A stretch of 64,000 nucleotides of DNA from Streptomyces regalis (GTDB taxonomy: Bacteria > Actinomycetota > Actinomycetes > Streptomycetales > Streptomycetaceae): contig NZ_LLZG01000176.1 in the NCBI RefSeq assembly GCF_001509475.1, positions 1 to 64,000 of the forward strand. Reading direction: 5' to 3'. The first letter of the stretch is position 1. Each line of letters begins with the position of its first letter. The position numbers were made by a program, and so were the translations under genes. A model generated the notes under the pieces. That model was not told where the DNA came from. It was given only the letters and a program-made list of their open reading frames with translations, and ran no database searches. This document shows positions 8,898 through 20,721 of the stretch, piece after piece.

Positions 8898-10685
8898 GTG
8901 AACACCGCATCCGCCCCGACGACGGATGAAACGTCCCTGTCCGCCCGAGAGACGGTCAAGGCACTGTACGCATATGTCCGCCCGCACCGGGGGGCCGTCG
9001 CCCTCGGCCTGCTGTGCGCCCTGGTCGGGGCCGCCGGGGGACTGCTGCAGCCGCTGGCCACGAAGACACTGGTGGACCGGCTGGCGACGGGTGAGACCAT
9101 CGCCGGGGTCCTGCTGGCGCTCACCGCGCTGGTGCTGCTGGGCACGGCGGTCGAGGCGTTCGGCGCGTATGTGCTGGAGCGCACGGCGGAGTCGGTGGTC
9201 CTGGCCGCGCGGCGCACCCTTGTGGGGCGGTTGCTGCGGCTGCGGATCTCGGAGTGGGAGCGGATCCCACCGGGTGATCTGATGTCCCGGGTCACCTCGG
9301 ACACCACGCTGCTGCGGGCGGTCAGCACCCAGGCGGTCGTCTCCGCGGCCACCGGCGCGGTGGCCTTCGTGGCGGCGATCGTGATGATGGCGTTCCTGGA
9401 CGTCGTGCTGCTGGGTGTGACGCTCGGCGTGGTCGTGCTGGTCGGCGGGGCCTCCGCGCTGGTGATGCCGAGAATCGCCCGCGCCACCGAACGCTCGCAG
9501 GAGGCGGTCGGGGAGATCTCCGTCGCGCTGGAGCGGGTCTTCGGGGCCTTCCGCACGGTGAAGGCGTCCGGTGCCGAGGAGCGGGAGACCGCCCGCGTGG
9601 AGGCGGCGGCACGGAGGGCGTGGCGGCACGGCGTGAAGGGCGCGAAGTGGGAGTCCGTGGCAGGCTCGGCGGACGAACTCGCCGTACAGCTGGCCTTCCT
9701 CGCGGTGCTCGCGGTCGGCGGGGCGCGGGTGGCGTCCGGGGAGATCCCCGTATCCACCCTCATCGCCTTCCTGCTGTACCTCTTCTACCTGATCGAACCG
9801 GTGTCCAAGCTGGTCGACGCCGTGACCCACTATCAGGAGGGGGCGGCCGCGATCTCCAGGATCGCGCACGTGGAACGCCTGTCGACGGAGCCGCCCGCCC
9901 GGCAGACGGGCCCCGTGCCCAGGCAGCGGGCAGCGGTGTCGCCTCCGGCGTCGGTCCGCTTCGAGGACGTGTCCTTCCGCTACCGTCCGGGCCTGCCGTA
10001 CATCCACCAGCAGGTGAGTTTCCAGGTGCCGGGCACCGGGATGACGGCCTTCGTGGGCCCCTCCGGTGCGGGCAAGTCGACGGTCTTCGCGCTCATCGAG
10101 CGGTTCTACGAGGCCACCGGTGGCCGGGTCCTGGTCGACGGCAAGGACGTACAGGACTGGTCCCTGTCCGAGCTACGGTCCGCCATCGGGTACGTGGAGC
10201 AGGACGCCCCGGTGCTGGCTGGCACGCTGCGGGAGAACCTGGTCTTCGCTGCGCCCGGCGCAACGGACGACGACATCCGCGACGTCCTGGCCCGGACGAA
10301 GCTCGACACCGTCGTCGACCGCCTGCCTCACGGCCTGGACACCCCGGTCGGGCACCGCGGCTCGCAGCTGTCGGGCGGCGAGCGGCAGCGCATCGCCATC
10401 GCCCGCACCCTGTTGCGGCGGCCCCGGCTGCTGCTGTTGGACGAGGCGACCTCGCAGCTCGACGCCGTCAACGAGCTGGCGCTGCGGGACGTCATCGCGG
10501 AGGTGGCCCGCGAGACCACCGTCCTGGTGGTGGCCCACCGCCTGTCGACGGTGACAGGCGCCGACCGGATCGTCGTCATGGACGCCGGCCGGGTCCGGGC
10601 CGTGGGCACCCACGCAGAACTGGCGGCCCAGGACCAGCTGTACGCGCAGCTGGCGGCCACCCAGCTCCTGACCTCCGCGCGATGA
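8898..10685 (+). CDS. ABC exporter, fused membrane and ATPase domains
   Basis: A 595-residue half-transporter. The first 330 residues form a six-helix exporter domain; the rest is a nucleotide-binding domain with Walker [10 protein letters not shown] (about 387-395), Q-loop [16 protein letters not shown], signature LSGGERQR (about 491), Walker B LLLLDEAT and H-loop VVAHRLST. All motifs are intact, so it can work as a homodimer exporting a drug, lipid or peptide. The GTG start follows AAAGGA. The next small membrane gene follows closely on the same strand. Confidence 0.93.
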   Translation: MNTASAPTTDETSLSARETVKALYAYVRPHRGAVALGLLCALVGAAGGLLQPLATKTLVDRLATGETIAGVLLALTALVLLGTAVEAFGAYVLERTAESVVLAARRTLVGRLLRLRISEWERIPPGDLMSRVTSDTTLLRAVSTQAVVSAATGAVAFVAAIVMMAFLDVVLLGVTLGVVVLVGGASALVMPRIARATERSQEAVGEISVALERVFGAFRTVKASGAEERETARVEAAARRAWRHGVKGAKWESVAGSADELAVQLAFLAVLAVGGARVASGEIPVSTLIAFLLYLFYLIEPVSKLVDAVTHYQEGAAAISRIAHVERLSTEPPARQTGPVPRQRAAVSPPASVRFEDVSFRYRPGLPYIHQQVSFQVPGTGMTAFVGPSGAGKSTVFALIERFYEATGGRVLVDGKDVQDWSLSELRSAIGYVEQDAPVLAGTLRENLVFAAPGATDDDIRDVLARTKLDTVVDRLPHGLDTPVGHRGSQLSGGERQRIAIARTLLRRPRLLLLDEATSQLDAVNELALRDVIAEVARETTVLVVAHRLSTVTGADRIVVMDAGRVRAVGTHAELAAQDQLYAQLAATQLLTSAR

Positions 10686-10736
10686 CCCACCACACGCACC
10701 GACACCCACGGATACCAAGACCGCGAAAGGCCCTGT

Positions 10737-11137
10737 ATGAGCACCGAGTTCGCCATCCGTCACAGACATGCGGTGTGGAACTGGCTGGCCCGGCCCACCG
10801 CGCTGTTCTGGCCCATGGCTATGCCCACCAGATTGCCCACCGCGATGCCCAGGGCCATCCCGGCGTACGGGGTGTGGTGCGCGCCGTGCTCGCCGAATGG
10901 ACGCTGGTGCCGGCGGCACTGCCCACCACACTGCTGCTGTGGGGTGCGGGCCTCGGCTGGTGGCGTTCCGAGGGCATTGAGTACGTCGCCTTCGGAGCCA
11001 ACACCGTCCTGCTGCTCTGCTGGGGCCTGCTCGCATGCAGGGCCGCAGGCCACACATGGGGACGAGCCGTCAGGATCGGCTGTACCGACGCGCTCCTGGG
11101 AGTGGCCGTCGCCTTGGCCAGCACCCTGTTGAAGTGA
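10737..11137 (+). pseudogene. Small integral membrane protein gene, apparently frameshifted
   Basis: Two reading frames share what looks like one gene. From an ATG at 10737, preceded by GAAAGG, the frame opens MSTEFAIRHRHAVWNWLARP and keeps high G/C at third codon positions up to about 10860, then turns into Cys/Arg-rich nonsense. From there the neighbouring frame becomes coding-like: AEWTLVPAALPTTLLLWGAG, GANTVLLLCWGLLACRAAG and DALLGVAVALASTLLK, with three membrane helices, ending at 11137. That second frame is also open from 10682 but with poor codon bias. A one-base loss near 10865 (or a sequencing error) would explain it. Function not recognised; it follows an ABC exporter. Confidence 0.5.
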
Positions 11138-11276
11138 CGCCGGGTGCCTGGATCTCCGGACGGCTGCGCCCCCCGTCGCCTCGGGATGGATCTCCATGGA
11201 GACGGCAGGCGCCAGCCCTCATCGCATCTCCGCGGCTGTGGCGGCGCCCCCGCTCGCGCAGCACAGAATCCCCTGA

Positions 11277-14621
<3,345 letters not shown>

Positions 14622-14627
14622 GTCGTC

Positions 14628-14654
14628 CGGGAGCGCCGTTCAAGCGCACTCCCG
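14628..14654 (+). promoter_or_regulatory. Hairpin between leader frame and hydrolase start
   Basis: CGGGAGCGC (14628-14636) pairs with GCG and CTCCCG (14644-14654) with a small bulge, directly before the GAAAGG ribosome site of the gene starting at 14667. The placement would suit an attenuator or translation-control hairpin. Confidence 0.4.
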
Positions 14655-14666
14655 AAAGGCACGACC

Positions 14667-15389
14667 ATGCAATTCACTTCCGAACAGCGCCTCGACGACG
14701 GCGTCTTCGAACGCGAATTCACCCTCGGCGAGATCCCCGGCACCCTGTGGACCCCTGAATCCGCCGCACCGGCCCCGCTGATCCTCATGGCCCACAACAA
14801 CGGCCTGCCCAAGGCGCAACCCCGGCTGGTGGCCCGGGCCCGGTACACCGCGGCGCGCGGCTACGCGGTGGCCACCATCGACGCCGCCGGGTGCGGTGAC
14901 CGTCCCCGTTCCGCCGCCGACGAGCAGGCCCGCGCCGACCTCCGCCGGGCGATGCAGGCCGGCGAGCCGGTCGATGAGATCTTCGAGTCCTTCGTCGGCC
15001 CGCTGGTCGAAAAGGCGGTCCCGGAATGGCGGACCACCCTGGACGCCCTCCTTACGCTGCCCGAGATCGGCGACCCCGTCGGGTACTCGGGATGGACCGC
15101 CCTCGGCATCCGCCTTGCGGCGGTCGAGCCGCGCATCGCGGCCGCAGGCTTCTTCGCCGGGGGTTACGTGCCCCGCGCCCAGCGTGAGGAGGCCCGGCAG
15201 ATCACCATTCCGCTGCTGCTCCTGCTGCAGTGGGACGACGAAGGCAACCCCCGGCAACGGGCCCTTGACCTGTTCGACGCCTTCGGCAGCAAGGAGAAGA
15301 CGCTGCACGCCAATCTGGGAGGGCACACCGGCACCCCCTGGTTCGAGCTGGAGGACGGATGCCGGCTCTTCGGCCGACACCTGAAGTGA
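14667..15389 (+). CDS. Alpha/beta hydrolase (dienelactone-hydrolase-like)
   Basis: 240 residues with an alpha/beta hydrolase fold: strand plus turn LILMAHNNGLPKAQP, helix and strand GYAVATIDAAGCGDRPR, nucleophile elbow VGYSGWTALG (Ser at about 151), an acid region QWDDEGNPRQRALDLFDAF and the catalytic His in LGGHTGTPW. This matches the family of small serine hydrolases related to dienelactone hydrolase and acyl-peptidase domains; substrate unknown. It is cytoplasmic (no signal). It follows the beta-galactosidase on the same strand but with its own possible promoter, leader and hairpin, so independent control is likely. Confidence 0.78.
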   Translation: MQFTSEQRLDDGVFEREFTLGEIPGTLWTPESAAPAPLILMAHNNGLPKAQPRLVARARYTAARGYAVATIDAAGCGDRPRSAADEQARADLRRAMQAGEPVDEIFESFVGPLVEKAVPEWRTTLDALLTLPEIGDPVGYSGWTALGIRLAAVEPRIAAAGFFAGGYVPRAQREEARQITIPLLLLLQWDDEGNPRQRALDLFDAFGSKEKTLHANLGGHTGTPWFELEDGCRLFGRHLK

Positions 15390-15401
15390 GGCCGGGCCGT
15401 C

Positions 15402-15435
15402 AGGCCGACAGCGGACGCTAAGGGGGCGTCGGCCT
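15402..15435 (+). terminator. Hairpin terminator after the hydrolase gene
   Basis: AGGCCGAC (15402-15409) pairs perfectly with GTCGGCCT (15428-15435), with an alternative inner GACGC/GCGTC pair. It lies 12 bases past the stop codon; no T-run follows, as usual in high-GC genomes. Confidence 0.55.
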
Positions 15436-15484
15436 CGAGGCACCGCGGCCAGGGGCGGTGCCGACTCGCGTTTCGCGGAGGGAA

Positions 15485-15690
15485 TCAGTCCACGTTCACC
15501 GCCTGCCAGAGCTGGCTGTCGGCGTTCGTGTCCGTCGTCTGGACGAGCTGAGCGCCTGCTGTCGTCGACGAGCCGGACACCGCGAGCAGCTTGCCGCTGT
15601 TCTTGTTGAGGACCTTGTAGAACGCGTTCTTGGCGGGGAAGGCTTTCGAACAGCGGCACCTGCTTCGTCACCGTCGAGGCATAGGCGTCG
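15485..15690 (-). pseudogene. C-terminal remnant of a secreted hydrolase with ricin-type lectin repeat
   Basis: Reading leftward, the frame ends NADSQLWQAVNVD at a TGA at 15485-15487 and includes KVLNKNSGKLLAVSGSS and GAQLVQTTD, a clear beta-trefoil (RICIN/CBM13) repeat. Upstream of about 15645 the sequence DAYASTVTKQVPLF continues in a different frame, so there is a frameshift, and the rest of the gene is gone, replaced from 15692 by a transposase fragment on the opposite strand. The original protein was probably an extracellular carbohydrate-active enzyme like the one at 5403-7283. Confidence 0.65.
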
Positions 15691-15691
15691 A

Positions 15692-15850
15692 TGCCTCAAG
15701 CAGACCGCGCTGGAGCCCTACGACCTCATCGTTGGCCACGTCCTAGAACAGATTGCCGTCGACGGCTCCATCACCAAAGCCCCCAGCGGCGATGCCGCCG
15801 GGCGTTCACCGGTCGATCACGGCAAGCAGGGCCTGAACGCCCGGGTATGA
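15692..15850 (+). mobile_element. IS5-family transposase remnant
   Basis: A 52-codon piece reading CLKQTALEPYDLIVGHVL, then QIAVDGSITKAPSGD and AGRSPVDHGKQGLNARV. The VDGSITKAPSG..AGRSPVDHGKQG block is the conserved centre of IS5-group DDE transposases (the first Asp of the triad with the G-SPVDRGKRG motif). Both ends are missing and no terminal inverted repeats are visible. It abuts the broken lectin gene, so an old insertion followed by deletion is likely. Confidence 0.7.
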
Positions 15851-15997
15851 AGCCGAGGCCGAAGACCGGTCCGTCCGCCCCGGGCAGCGGCATGTGAGGC
15901 GGCGTGCTCATGACACAAGAGTAGGTAAGATCTCTGGTCAGAAGGCCTGGACGCCACGGGGGGGGTGTTCGGCCGTTCAGATCAAGGGGCGGGGAGT

Positions 15998-16729
15998 ATG
16001 TCCGGTGCGGGGTCGGACGGCTACAGGATCCACGCGAGCGGCATGGACAGTGAGGCCGGAAAACTCGACCGGGCAGGCGACGACGTCGGCGCCATACGCA
16101 ACGCCGTGGGAGACCACATGTGCTGCGCACCGGACGCTCTCGGCGGCTCCGACTCCGGCCCCGCGTACGACAACTTCGCCGCCGCCTGGCAGGCCGAGGC
16201 GAAGACGCTGGAAGCCTCGCTGCACGAACTCGCGGGCAAGGTCGGCATCTCCCAGCGGAACTACGAGAGCGCCGACCACGACACCATCGTCGCTCTGCAC
16301 TCCGCGGGCGTGGACGACGGCCTGACGACCATGCCCGTACCCGCCGCTGCCCACCCGGGGACGACCACGGGCCTTACCCCGGGCGCGCCCCGCCGCCCTC
16401 GGTGGGCCGCTTGGTACCTGACCTCGCCGGAGCCCGACCCCGACGTCGTCCGGAACACGGACAAGCGGGAGGAGATCGAGGCCGACGACGACGCCGTCGG
16501 CAGCGGGAGCGGAACGGACTTCTTCGACTTCAAGGCCGTCGGTCCGGGCACGACGAAGATCCGGCTCATCCAGTGTCCGCATGGTGCCTGCGACGACGGC
16601 GGCGATGCCGACGGTCCCGTCACTCCGTCCCCCGTCCCCAGCGGCAGTCCCACCCCCCCCCAGAAGAAGTACCGAGCCACCATCCACACCGTCACCGTCA
16701 CCGTCACCGTCACTGTGAGGAAGGCATGA
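15998..16729 (+). CDS. WXG100-like protein with possible chagasin-like (I42) C-terminal part
   Basis: 243 residues, ATG after GGGGAG. Residues 1-100 look like a WXG100/ESAT-6-type helical hairpin of the sub-group with W-Q-x-E at the turn (YDNFAAAWQAEAKTLEASL, then KVGISQRNYESADHD), found in substrates or partners of type VII secretion. From about residue 125 the character changes: WAAWYLTSPEPDPDVV, DFFDFKAVGPGTTKIRLIQ, and a final TVTVTVTVTVR resemble the strands of protease inhibitor family I42 (chagasin), including the F-F-A-x-x-P-G-x-T motif. The ACCGTC codon run near the end gives the TV repeat. The fold call for the second half is tentative; a fusion of two once-separate genes by deletion is possible. 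Transfer or decay is likely since both sides are IS remnants. Confidence 0.5.
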   Translation: MSGAGSDGYRIHASGMDSEAGKLDRAGDDVGAIRNAVGDHMCCAPDALGGSDSGPAYDNFAAAWQAEAKTLEASLHELAGKVGISQRNYESADHDTIVALHSAGVDDGLTTMPVPAAAHPGTTTGLTPGAPRRPRWAAWYLTSPEPDPDVVRNTDKREEIEADDDAVGSGSGTDFFDFKAVGPGTTKIRLIQCPHGACDDGGDADGPVTPSPVPSGSPTPPQKKYRATIHTVTVTVTVTVRKA

Positions 16730-16935
16730 CCTCCGCGCCGCAGACCTCGCCCCCCGGCCGGACCGACGACGAGCTGGCGCAGTCGGACATCCCGGCGATG
16801 CTGCGCTACGGCTGAGCGGTTCGCCCGGGGCGAGCCGAGCTCGGTGATCGCGAAGGAGTTACGGGTCAGTGTGCGGTCTGCGGTCTGTGCAGCGCTGGCG
16901 GCGGGCGTGGTCCATGGTGTGGGGGCCGTTGCCGG
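16726..16935 (+). mobile_element. IS630-type transposase N-terminal remnant, twice frameshifted
   Basis: Starting in an ATGA overlap with the previous gene, the frame reads DDELAQSDIPAMLRYG and stops; one base over it continues ERFARGEPSSVIAKELRVSVRS, and after a 7-base tandem duplication (GCGGTCT at 16873-16879 and 16880-16886) resumes VQRWRRAWS. Joined, these give the helix-turn-helix head of an IS630-like transposase. The catalytic domain is absent. The first 29-codon frame taken alone could be mistaken for a small gene. Confidence 0.55.
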
Positions 16936-17207
16936 TGAGGAGGCGGGGCCTTGTCGTCCCGGACGACCTTGACGGTGCCGGAGTTGGCGGTGGTCTGCAC
17001 GTCGTAGCCGGCGCCCTTGAAGGCGTGGTTGGGGTTGGTGGCGACCGTGCCGTCCTGGCGTACCCGGTACCTGGCTGAGGCCACGGCGATGAGGGCGCTT
17101 TCGTGGAGGGTGTTGCGGAGTTCGCCGAGCCGGTCGGCCTCCGAGCCGAGCCCGCGCGGCCGCACTCCGGTCACTGCCAAGCAGCCGCCGGGCATTCGCC
17201 TGAGCAC
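16866..17207 (-). pseudogene. Hypothetical protein fragment, 3' end overwritten by IS remnant
   Basis: An unrecognised 113-codon frame. Residues about 20-85 look genuinely coding (GELRNTLHESALIAVASARY, then TVATNPNHAFKGAGYDVQTT and SGTVKVVRDDKAP) with good codon bias. The last 28 residues are a proline/histidine-rich run that lies opposite the IS630-like helix-turn-helix, so the original C-terminus has probably been lost. The N-terminal 20 residues may also be run-on from an earlier start. Function unknown; no homologous family comes to mind. Confidence 0.35.
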
Positions 17208-17432
17208 AGCGCCGGGGAACGGGGAGGTGGAGGGCGCGACGGGAAGTGGAGCGGAGGTAAATGGATGGAGTGGTGGTCTATATCAACAACTCCTGTCCCG
17301 GTACCCTCACCTGTGGCCAGTAGCGCACCATCCCCCCACCCCCCAGGTTGCGTGCCGGCGTGGATGACACCCACCTAACTCTGCCCCTAGCAGCCGGGTG
17401 CCCACCCGTTCGCCGCCTCTAGGAGGATCACG

Positions 17433-18569
17433 GTGAAAGTTCGCACCAGAAGCTCGGCGATCATCGGCACCCTCTGCCTCGTCGCTTCCCTCGCCTTGAC
17501 CACGGCATCTGCCGACGAGCCCGCCGCCCCACGTCAGGCAGCGAAGGTCGTGCTCAAGAAAGTGGCCACGGCCCAGAATCCAACCGCCGGCGCCGCCGGT
17601 CCCGGTGGCACGGTCTGGATAGCCGAACGCGCAGGCAAGGTAAGGGTCTTGGACGATGAGGGGCTCGGCGAGCCCGTCATCGACATATCCAGCGAGACCA
17701 CCACCAACGGCGAACGCGGCCTGCTGGGCGTCGCGTTCGACAAGGAGTTCGCGCACTTCTACATCTCGTTCACGAACCTCGAAGGCACCAGCACCGTGGA
17801 CGAGTTCGCCGTGCGGGACGGGAAGATCCAGCCGGACACCCGGCGCACCGTCCTCACCCAGACCCAGCCCTACGCGAACCACAACGGCGGCGACATCACG
17901 TTCGGCCCCGACGGCTACCTCTACATCGCGCTCGGCGACGGCGGCTCGGGCGGCGACCCGCACGGCAACGGGCAGAACCTCGACACGCTGCTGGGCAAGC
18001 TACTGCGGATCGACCCGAGCGGCGGCAAGCCGTACGCGATCCCGCCGGACAACCCGTTCGTGGACGACCCGAACGCGAAGGACGAGATCTGGGCGTACGG
18101 GCTGCGCAACCCGTGGCGGTTCTCCTTCGACGCGGGCACGGGCGACCTGCTGATCGGTGACGTCGGCCAGAACGCCTGGGAGGAGATCGACTGGGCCCCG
18201 GCAAACAGCAAGGGCGGCGAGAACTACGGCTGGTCCCAGATGGAGGGCAACCATCCCTTCCGGGGCGGCACGGAGCCCGCGAACCACGTACCGCCGATCC
18301 ACGAGTACGACCGCAACGGGCTGGGCTGCTCGGTGACCGGCGGATACGTCTATCGAGGTGAGGCGATCCCGGACCTCAAGGGGCAGTACGTGTTCAGCGA
18401 CTACTGCGACGGCACCGTCCGCACTCTGCAGATGGAGAACGGCAAGGTGACCGGCGTGAGCAACCTCGGAGTCGACGGCGGCCAGGTCGTCTCGTTCGCG
18501 CAGGGAGGCAATGGCGAGCTGTACGTGCTCGACCTGGGTGGCAGCGTCTCCCGCATCGACCCGGCGTAA
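17433..18569 (+). CDS. Secreted PQQ-dependent sugar dehydrogenase (glucose/sorbosone dehydrogenase family)
   Basis: 378 residues; GTG start after AGGAGG. A signal peptide (IIGTLCLVASLALTTASADE) sends a six-bladed beta-propeller outside the cell. Family marks are TVWIAERAGKVRVLD, GERGLLGVAFDKEF, the catalytic-type His150 in YANHNGGDITFGPDGYLYIA and IWAYGLRNPWRFSFD. Soluble members oxidise aldoses with PQQ and calcium, passing electrons to the respiratory chain; many actinobacterial members are uncharacterised and may bind other cofactors. It stands alone, flanked by a decayed region on the left and convergent lysE on the right. The 258 bp between it and lysE show nothing I can name. Confidence 0.88.
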   Translation: MKVRTRSSAIIGTLCLVASLALTTASADEPAAPRQAAKVVLKKVATAQNPTAGAAGPGGTVWIAERAGKVRVLDDEGLGEPVIDISSETTTNGERGLLGVAFDKEFAHFYISFTNLEGTSTVDEFAVRDGKIQPDTRRTVLTQTQPYANHNGGDITFGPDGYLYIALGDGGSGGDPHGNGQNLDTLLGKLLRIDPSGGKPYAIPPDNPFVDDPNAKDEIWAYGLRNPWRFSFDAGTGDLLIGDVGQNAWEEIDWAPANSKGGENYGWSQMEGNHPFRGGTEPANHVPPIHEYDRNGLGCSVTGGYVYRGEAIPDLKGQYVFSDYCDGTVRTLQMENGKVTGVSNLGVDGGQVVSFAQGGNGELYVLDLGGSVSRIDPA

Positions 18570-18827
18570 CGGCTACTGGATGATGAGGCTGCCGAGCAGC
18601 GAGCATCACCCAGGCTGGCTGGATCACCTCGGGGATCTCCGGCTCGCTTGAGGCACACCCGCCGCCCCGGCCCGAGAACCTTGACGTCCTTCGGGTGCAG
18701 GACCTGCAGTTCGGCCACCTTTGCTGGACGACGCTGAGTCAGTGTCGTGCCTTCGGGGCCATGTTCGGGTCGGGGCTCACCGGTCGGTCTCGTGCCCGGC
18801 CGACCGAGCACAGCGAACCTTGCCCTA

Positions 18828-19457
18828 TCAGTGTTCGGCTGCCAGCCGGACGCCCAGACCGATGAACAGGCTCCCGGTCGCGGCGTCGACCCGGCGCCGC
18901 ACAGCCTGCCGTCCGCGCAGCCAGCCGCCGATTCGTCCAGCCAGGACGCCGACCGTCCCGTCGGCGAGGAACTCCAGGACGATCAGGACGGCGCCGAGGA
19001 CGGCGAACTGCGCCCACACCGGACCCGCCTCCGGGGCGATGAACTGGGGCAGGAATGCGACCATGAACGTGAACGTCTGCGGGTTGGCCGCGGAGGACAC
19101 CACGCCGTTGAGGAACGCGCGCCTTCCCGACATCGCGCCGGCGGCCGCTACGTCGACGTGGCCATTCTTGCGCCGGCGAATCATCTGGACACCGAGGTAG
19201 ACCAGATACGCGGCCCCGGCGAACCTCAGCACCGTGAACACGACCGGGAACGTGGTCAGCAGGACGGCGAGCCCGGCGGCGGCCGCGACCACGTACAGCG
19301 CGTCCCCCGTGATCACCCCGAGGGTTGCCAGCAGCCCGGCGCGGGCCCCGCCCCGCATGCCGCATCCGAGTACGAACAGCATGTCCGGCCCTGGCGTGAC
19401 CAGGGCGACGATGGTGGTCACCGTGAAGACGGTGAGCAGGTGAGGATCAACGGGCAT
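18828..19457 (-). CDS. LysE/RhtB-family amino-acid exporter
   Basis: 209 residues with six transmembrane helices. The start TIVALVTPGPDMLFVLGCG is the signature of the LysE superfamily, followed by GDALYVVAAAAGLAVLL, AGAAYLVYLGVQMIRRR and the central FLNGVVSSAANPQTFTFMVA loop. These proteins pump out amino acids or their analogues. The ATG at 19457 gives the family start; the frame is open far upstream but without coding character. Convergent with the sugar dehydrogenase. Confidence 0.9.
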   Translation of the reverse strand: MPVDPHLLTVFTVTTIVALVTPGPDMLFVLGCGMRGGARAGLLATLGVITGDALYVVAAAAGLAVLLTTFPVVFTVLRFAGAAYLVYLGVQMIRRRKNGHVDVAAAGAMSGRRAFLNGVVSSAANPQTFTFMVAFLPQFIAPEAGPVWAQFAVLGAVLIVLEFLADGTVGVLAGRIGGWLRGRQAVRRRVDAATGSLFIGLGVRLAAEH

Positions 19458-19876
19458 TCGGTGATCCTCGCGCCTGACGCCCGGCCGGGCAATCGATTGC
19501 CCGGCTAAATTGAGGGTGGGGCGGCTTGGTTGAGGCGCCGGACGCGGATCAGGGCGGACATTGCGGTGCCGGAGCCAGACCCGCGAAGACCGCCGCGAGC
19601 CCGTCCGGACTGGTGAAGCCTGGCAGGTCATGGCCAACTGCGGCGAGGGAGCTCTACTGCTGCGACTGGCCGGGCCTGGCAGGGAAGTCGCCTGTTTCAC
19701 CGGCCGTGCCGGTTGCGCGGGGGCCGAGGTACCGGAGCCGCGCCAGCGGTGCTGTCGCCCCTTCCGTTTGCAGCCCCAGCTGCTGAGCCGTCGGCACCTC
19801 CAACTGCCCAGTGAGCACGCCGAGGACGAGGGGGGGGCGGCACCTGCGAGGATGAGGTCGGGGGATCGTGGAGCGG
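19458..19876. other. No recognisable gene
   Basis: About 420 bp upstream of lysE. Open frames here lack third-position bias and no conserved motif is seen. It presumably contains the lysE promoter; the remainder looks like decayed sequence. Confidence 0.4.
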
Positions 19877-20065
19877 TCAACGTCGTTCGTATCTCGCCAA
19901 CCAGTGGCTGCGAAACTCCTCGTCCTCGGAGACGTCGGCCATGTACCTCGCGCCGAACCGTCCGAGTGCCCGGATGATCGCCTCTAGCTCTCTGCCGGCG
20001 TCGGTCAAGTGCTTGTTCGGGCTCCAGGAGCGGCTTGTGCGCAGCAGCTCCGTCCCACAGGCCAC
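19877..20065 (-). pseudogene. Winged-helix regulator remnant (HxlR/MarR-like C-terminal part)
   Basis: The fragment reads HLTDAGRELEAIIRALGRFG followed by ARYMADVSEDEEFRSHWLAR, which resembles the wing-to-dimerisation-helix part of HxlR-type repressors (LT..GR.L.PV..AL..WG). Just upstream, in another frame, LPEAAGLTLNDMLAAIGPCP continues to 20153, suggesting a frameshift in the same former gene. No intact start or recognition helix can be joined confidently. Confidence 0.4.
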
Positions 20066-20191
20066 GCAGAATGCCCGACGGGCACGGGCCGATCGCGGCG
20101 AGCATGTCGTTGAGAGTGAGGCCGGCAGCCTCCGGGAGCGCCCTGGAGTGCATACCGGGCTGCTACCAGTTCAGGTGCCTCAGCAAGCCGA

Positions 20192-20371
20192 TCAGGGGCG
20201 GGGCGTGGACGGCTCCACCTTCTCGCGAGGGTGTCTGACCTGTTCCAGTACGTCCTGCTGCGCGAGGCCGAGCCGTTGCTTGACTTCCGTGAGTGCACCT
20301 TCTGCGTCGGTGAACTCACGCACCGACAGCTCTGCCTGGGCCAGGATGTCGTGCGGGCTTCCCTCACTCAT
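20192..20371 (-). CDS. Small hypothetical protein (59 residues), possibly a remnant
   Basis: An ATG at 20371 opens a frame with coding-like bias: SPHDILAQAELSVREFTDAE, then GALTEVKQRLGLAQQDVLEQ, predicted to be two amphipathic helices, ending in a proline-rich tail. I do not recognise it. It could be a small regulator or the remnant of a longer helical protein; the surrounding sequence is decayed. No clear ribosome site. Confidence 0.3.
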   Translation of the reverse strand: MSEGSPHDILAQAELSVREFTDAEGALTEVKQRLGLAQQDVLEQVRHPREKVEPSTPRP

Positions 20372-20645
20372 GCCGGTGATTATGCAGCGGATCGGCGGAC
20401 GCAGGTCCTGAAGCCGGTCAGGGCGCCGAGCCCCCCAGAACATCGACATCTGCGCAGGGTCGGGGCTCATCGGCTGCGCCCGGCGGGGAGGGCGGTCGGC
20501 GGCGAGCATGCGTGGGCAACTGCAGCGCCCAGTTTGGCTGGTGGGCGGCGTGGCCGCCCCAGAAGGTCCACGCGGGAATCTGATGTAGCGGCCGTCGATC
20601 GTGTGCTTCCAGTCTGCGTCGGTGATGTAGGTTCCGCGATTCCGT

Positions 20646-20702
20646 GAGCAATTCCAGGGGATCACGAGCACCGGATGAGCATTTCCGGGTGATCACGAGC
20701 AC
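20646..20702. repeat. Two 26-bp imperfect direct repeats (IS21-end-like)
   Basis: Copies at 20646-20671 and 20677-20702 match at 23 of 26 positions and are spaced 31 bp apart; both end in GATCACGAGCAC. Multiple terminal repeats of this sort occur at the ends of IS21-family elements in Streptomyces, where GATCACGAGCA-like sequences border istAB. No istAB genes remain. Confidence 0.5.
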
Positions 20703-20721
20703 TTGTCACGGTCGGTAGTTG

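Noticed and set aside
8613..10007. Upstream extension of the DUF418-like minus-strand frame
   Set aside because: The extension lies opposite the ABC exporter and is Arg/Pro-rich without family similarity; homology starts right after the ATG at 8612.
18401..18811. Minus-strand frame between the sugar dehydrogenase and lysE with KVAELQVLHPKDVKVLG
   Set aside because: It overlaps the dehydrogenase 3' end, has no recognised family and poor codon bias; at most a trace of an old element.
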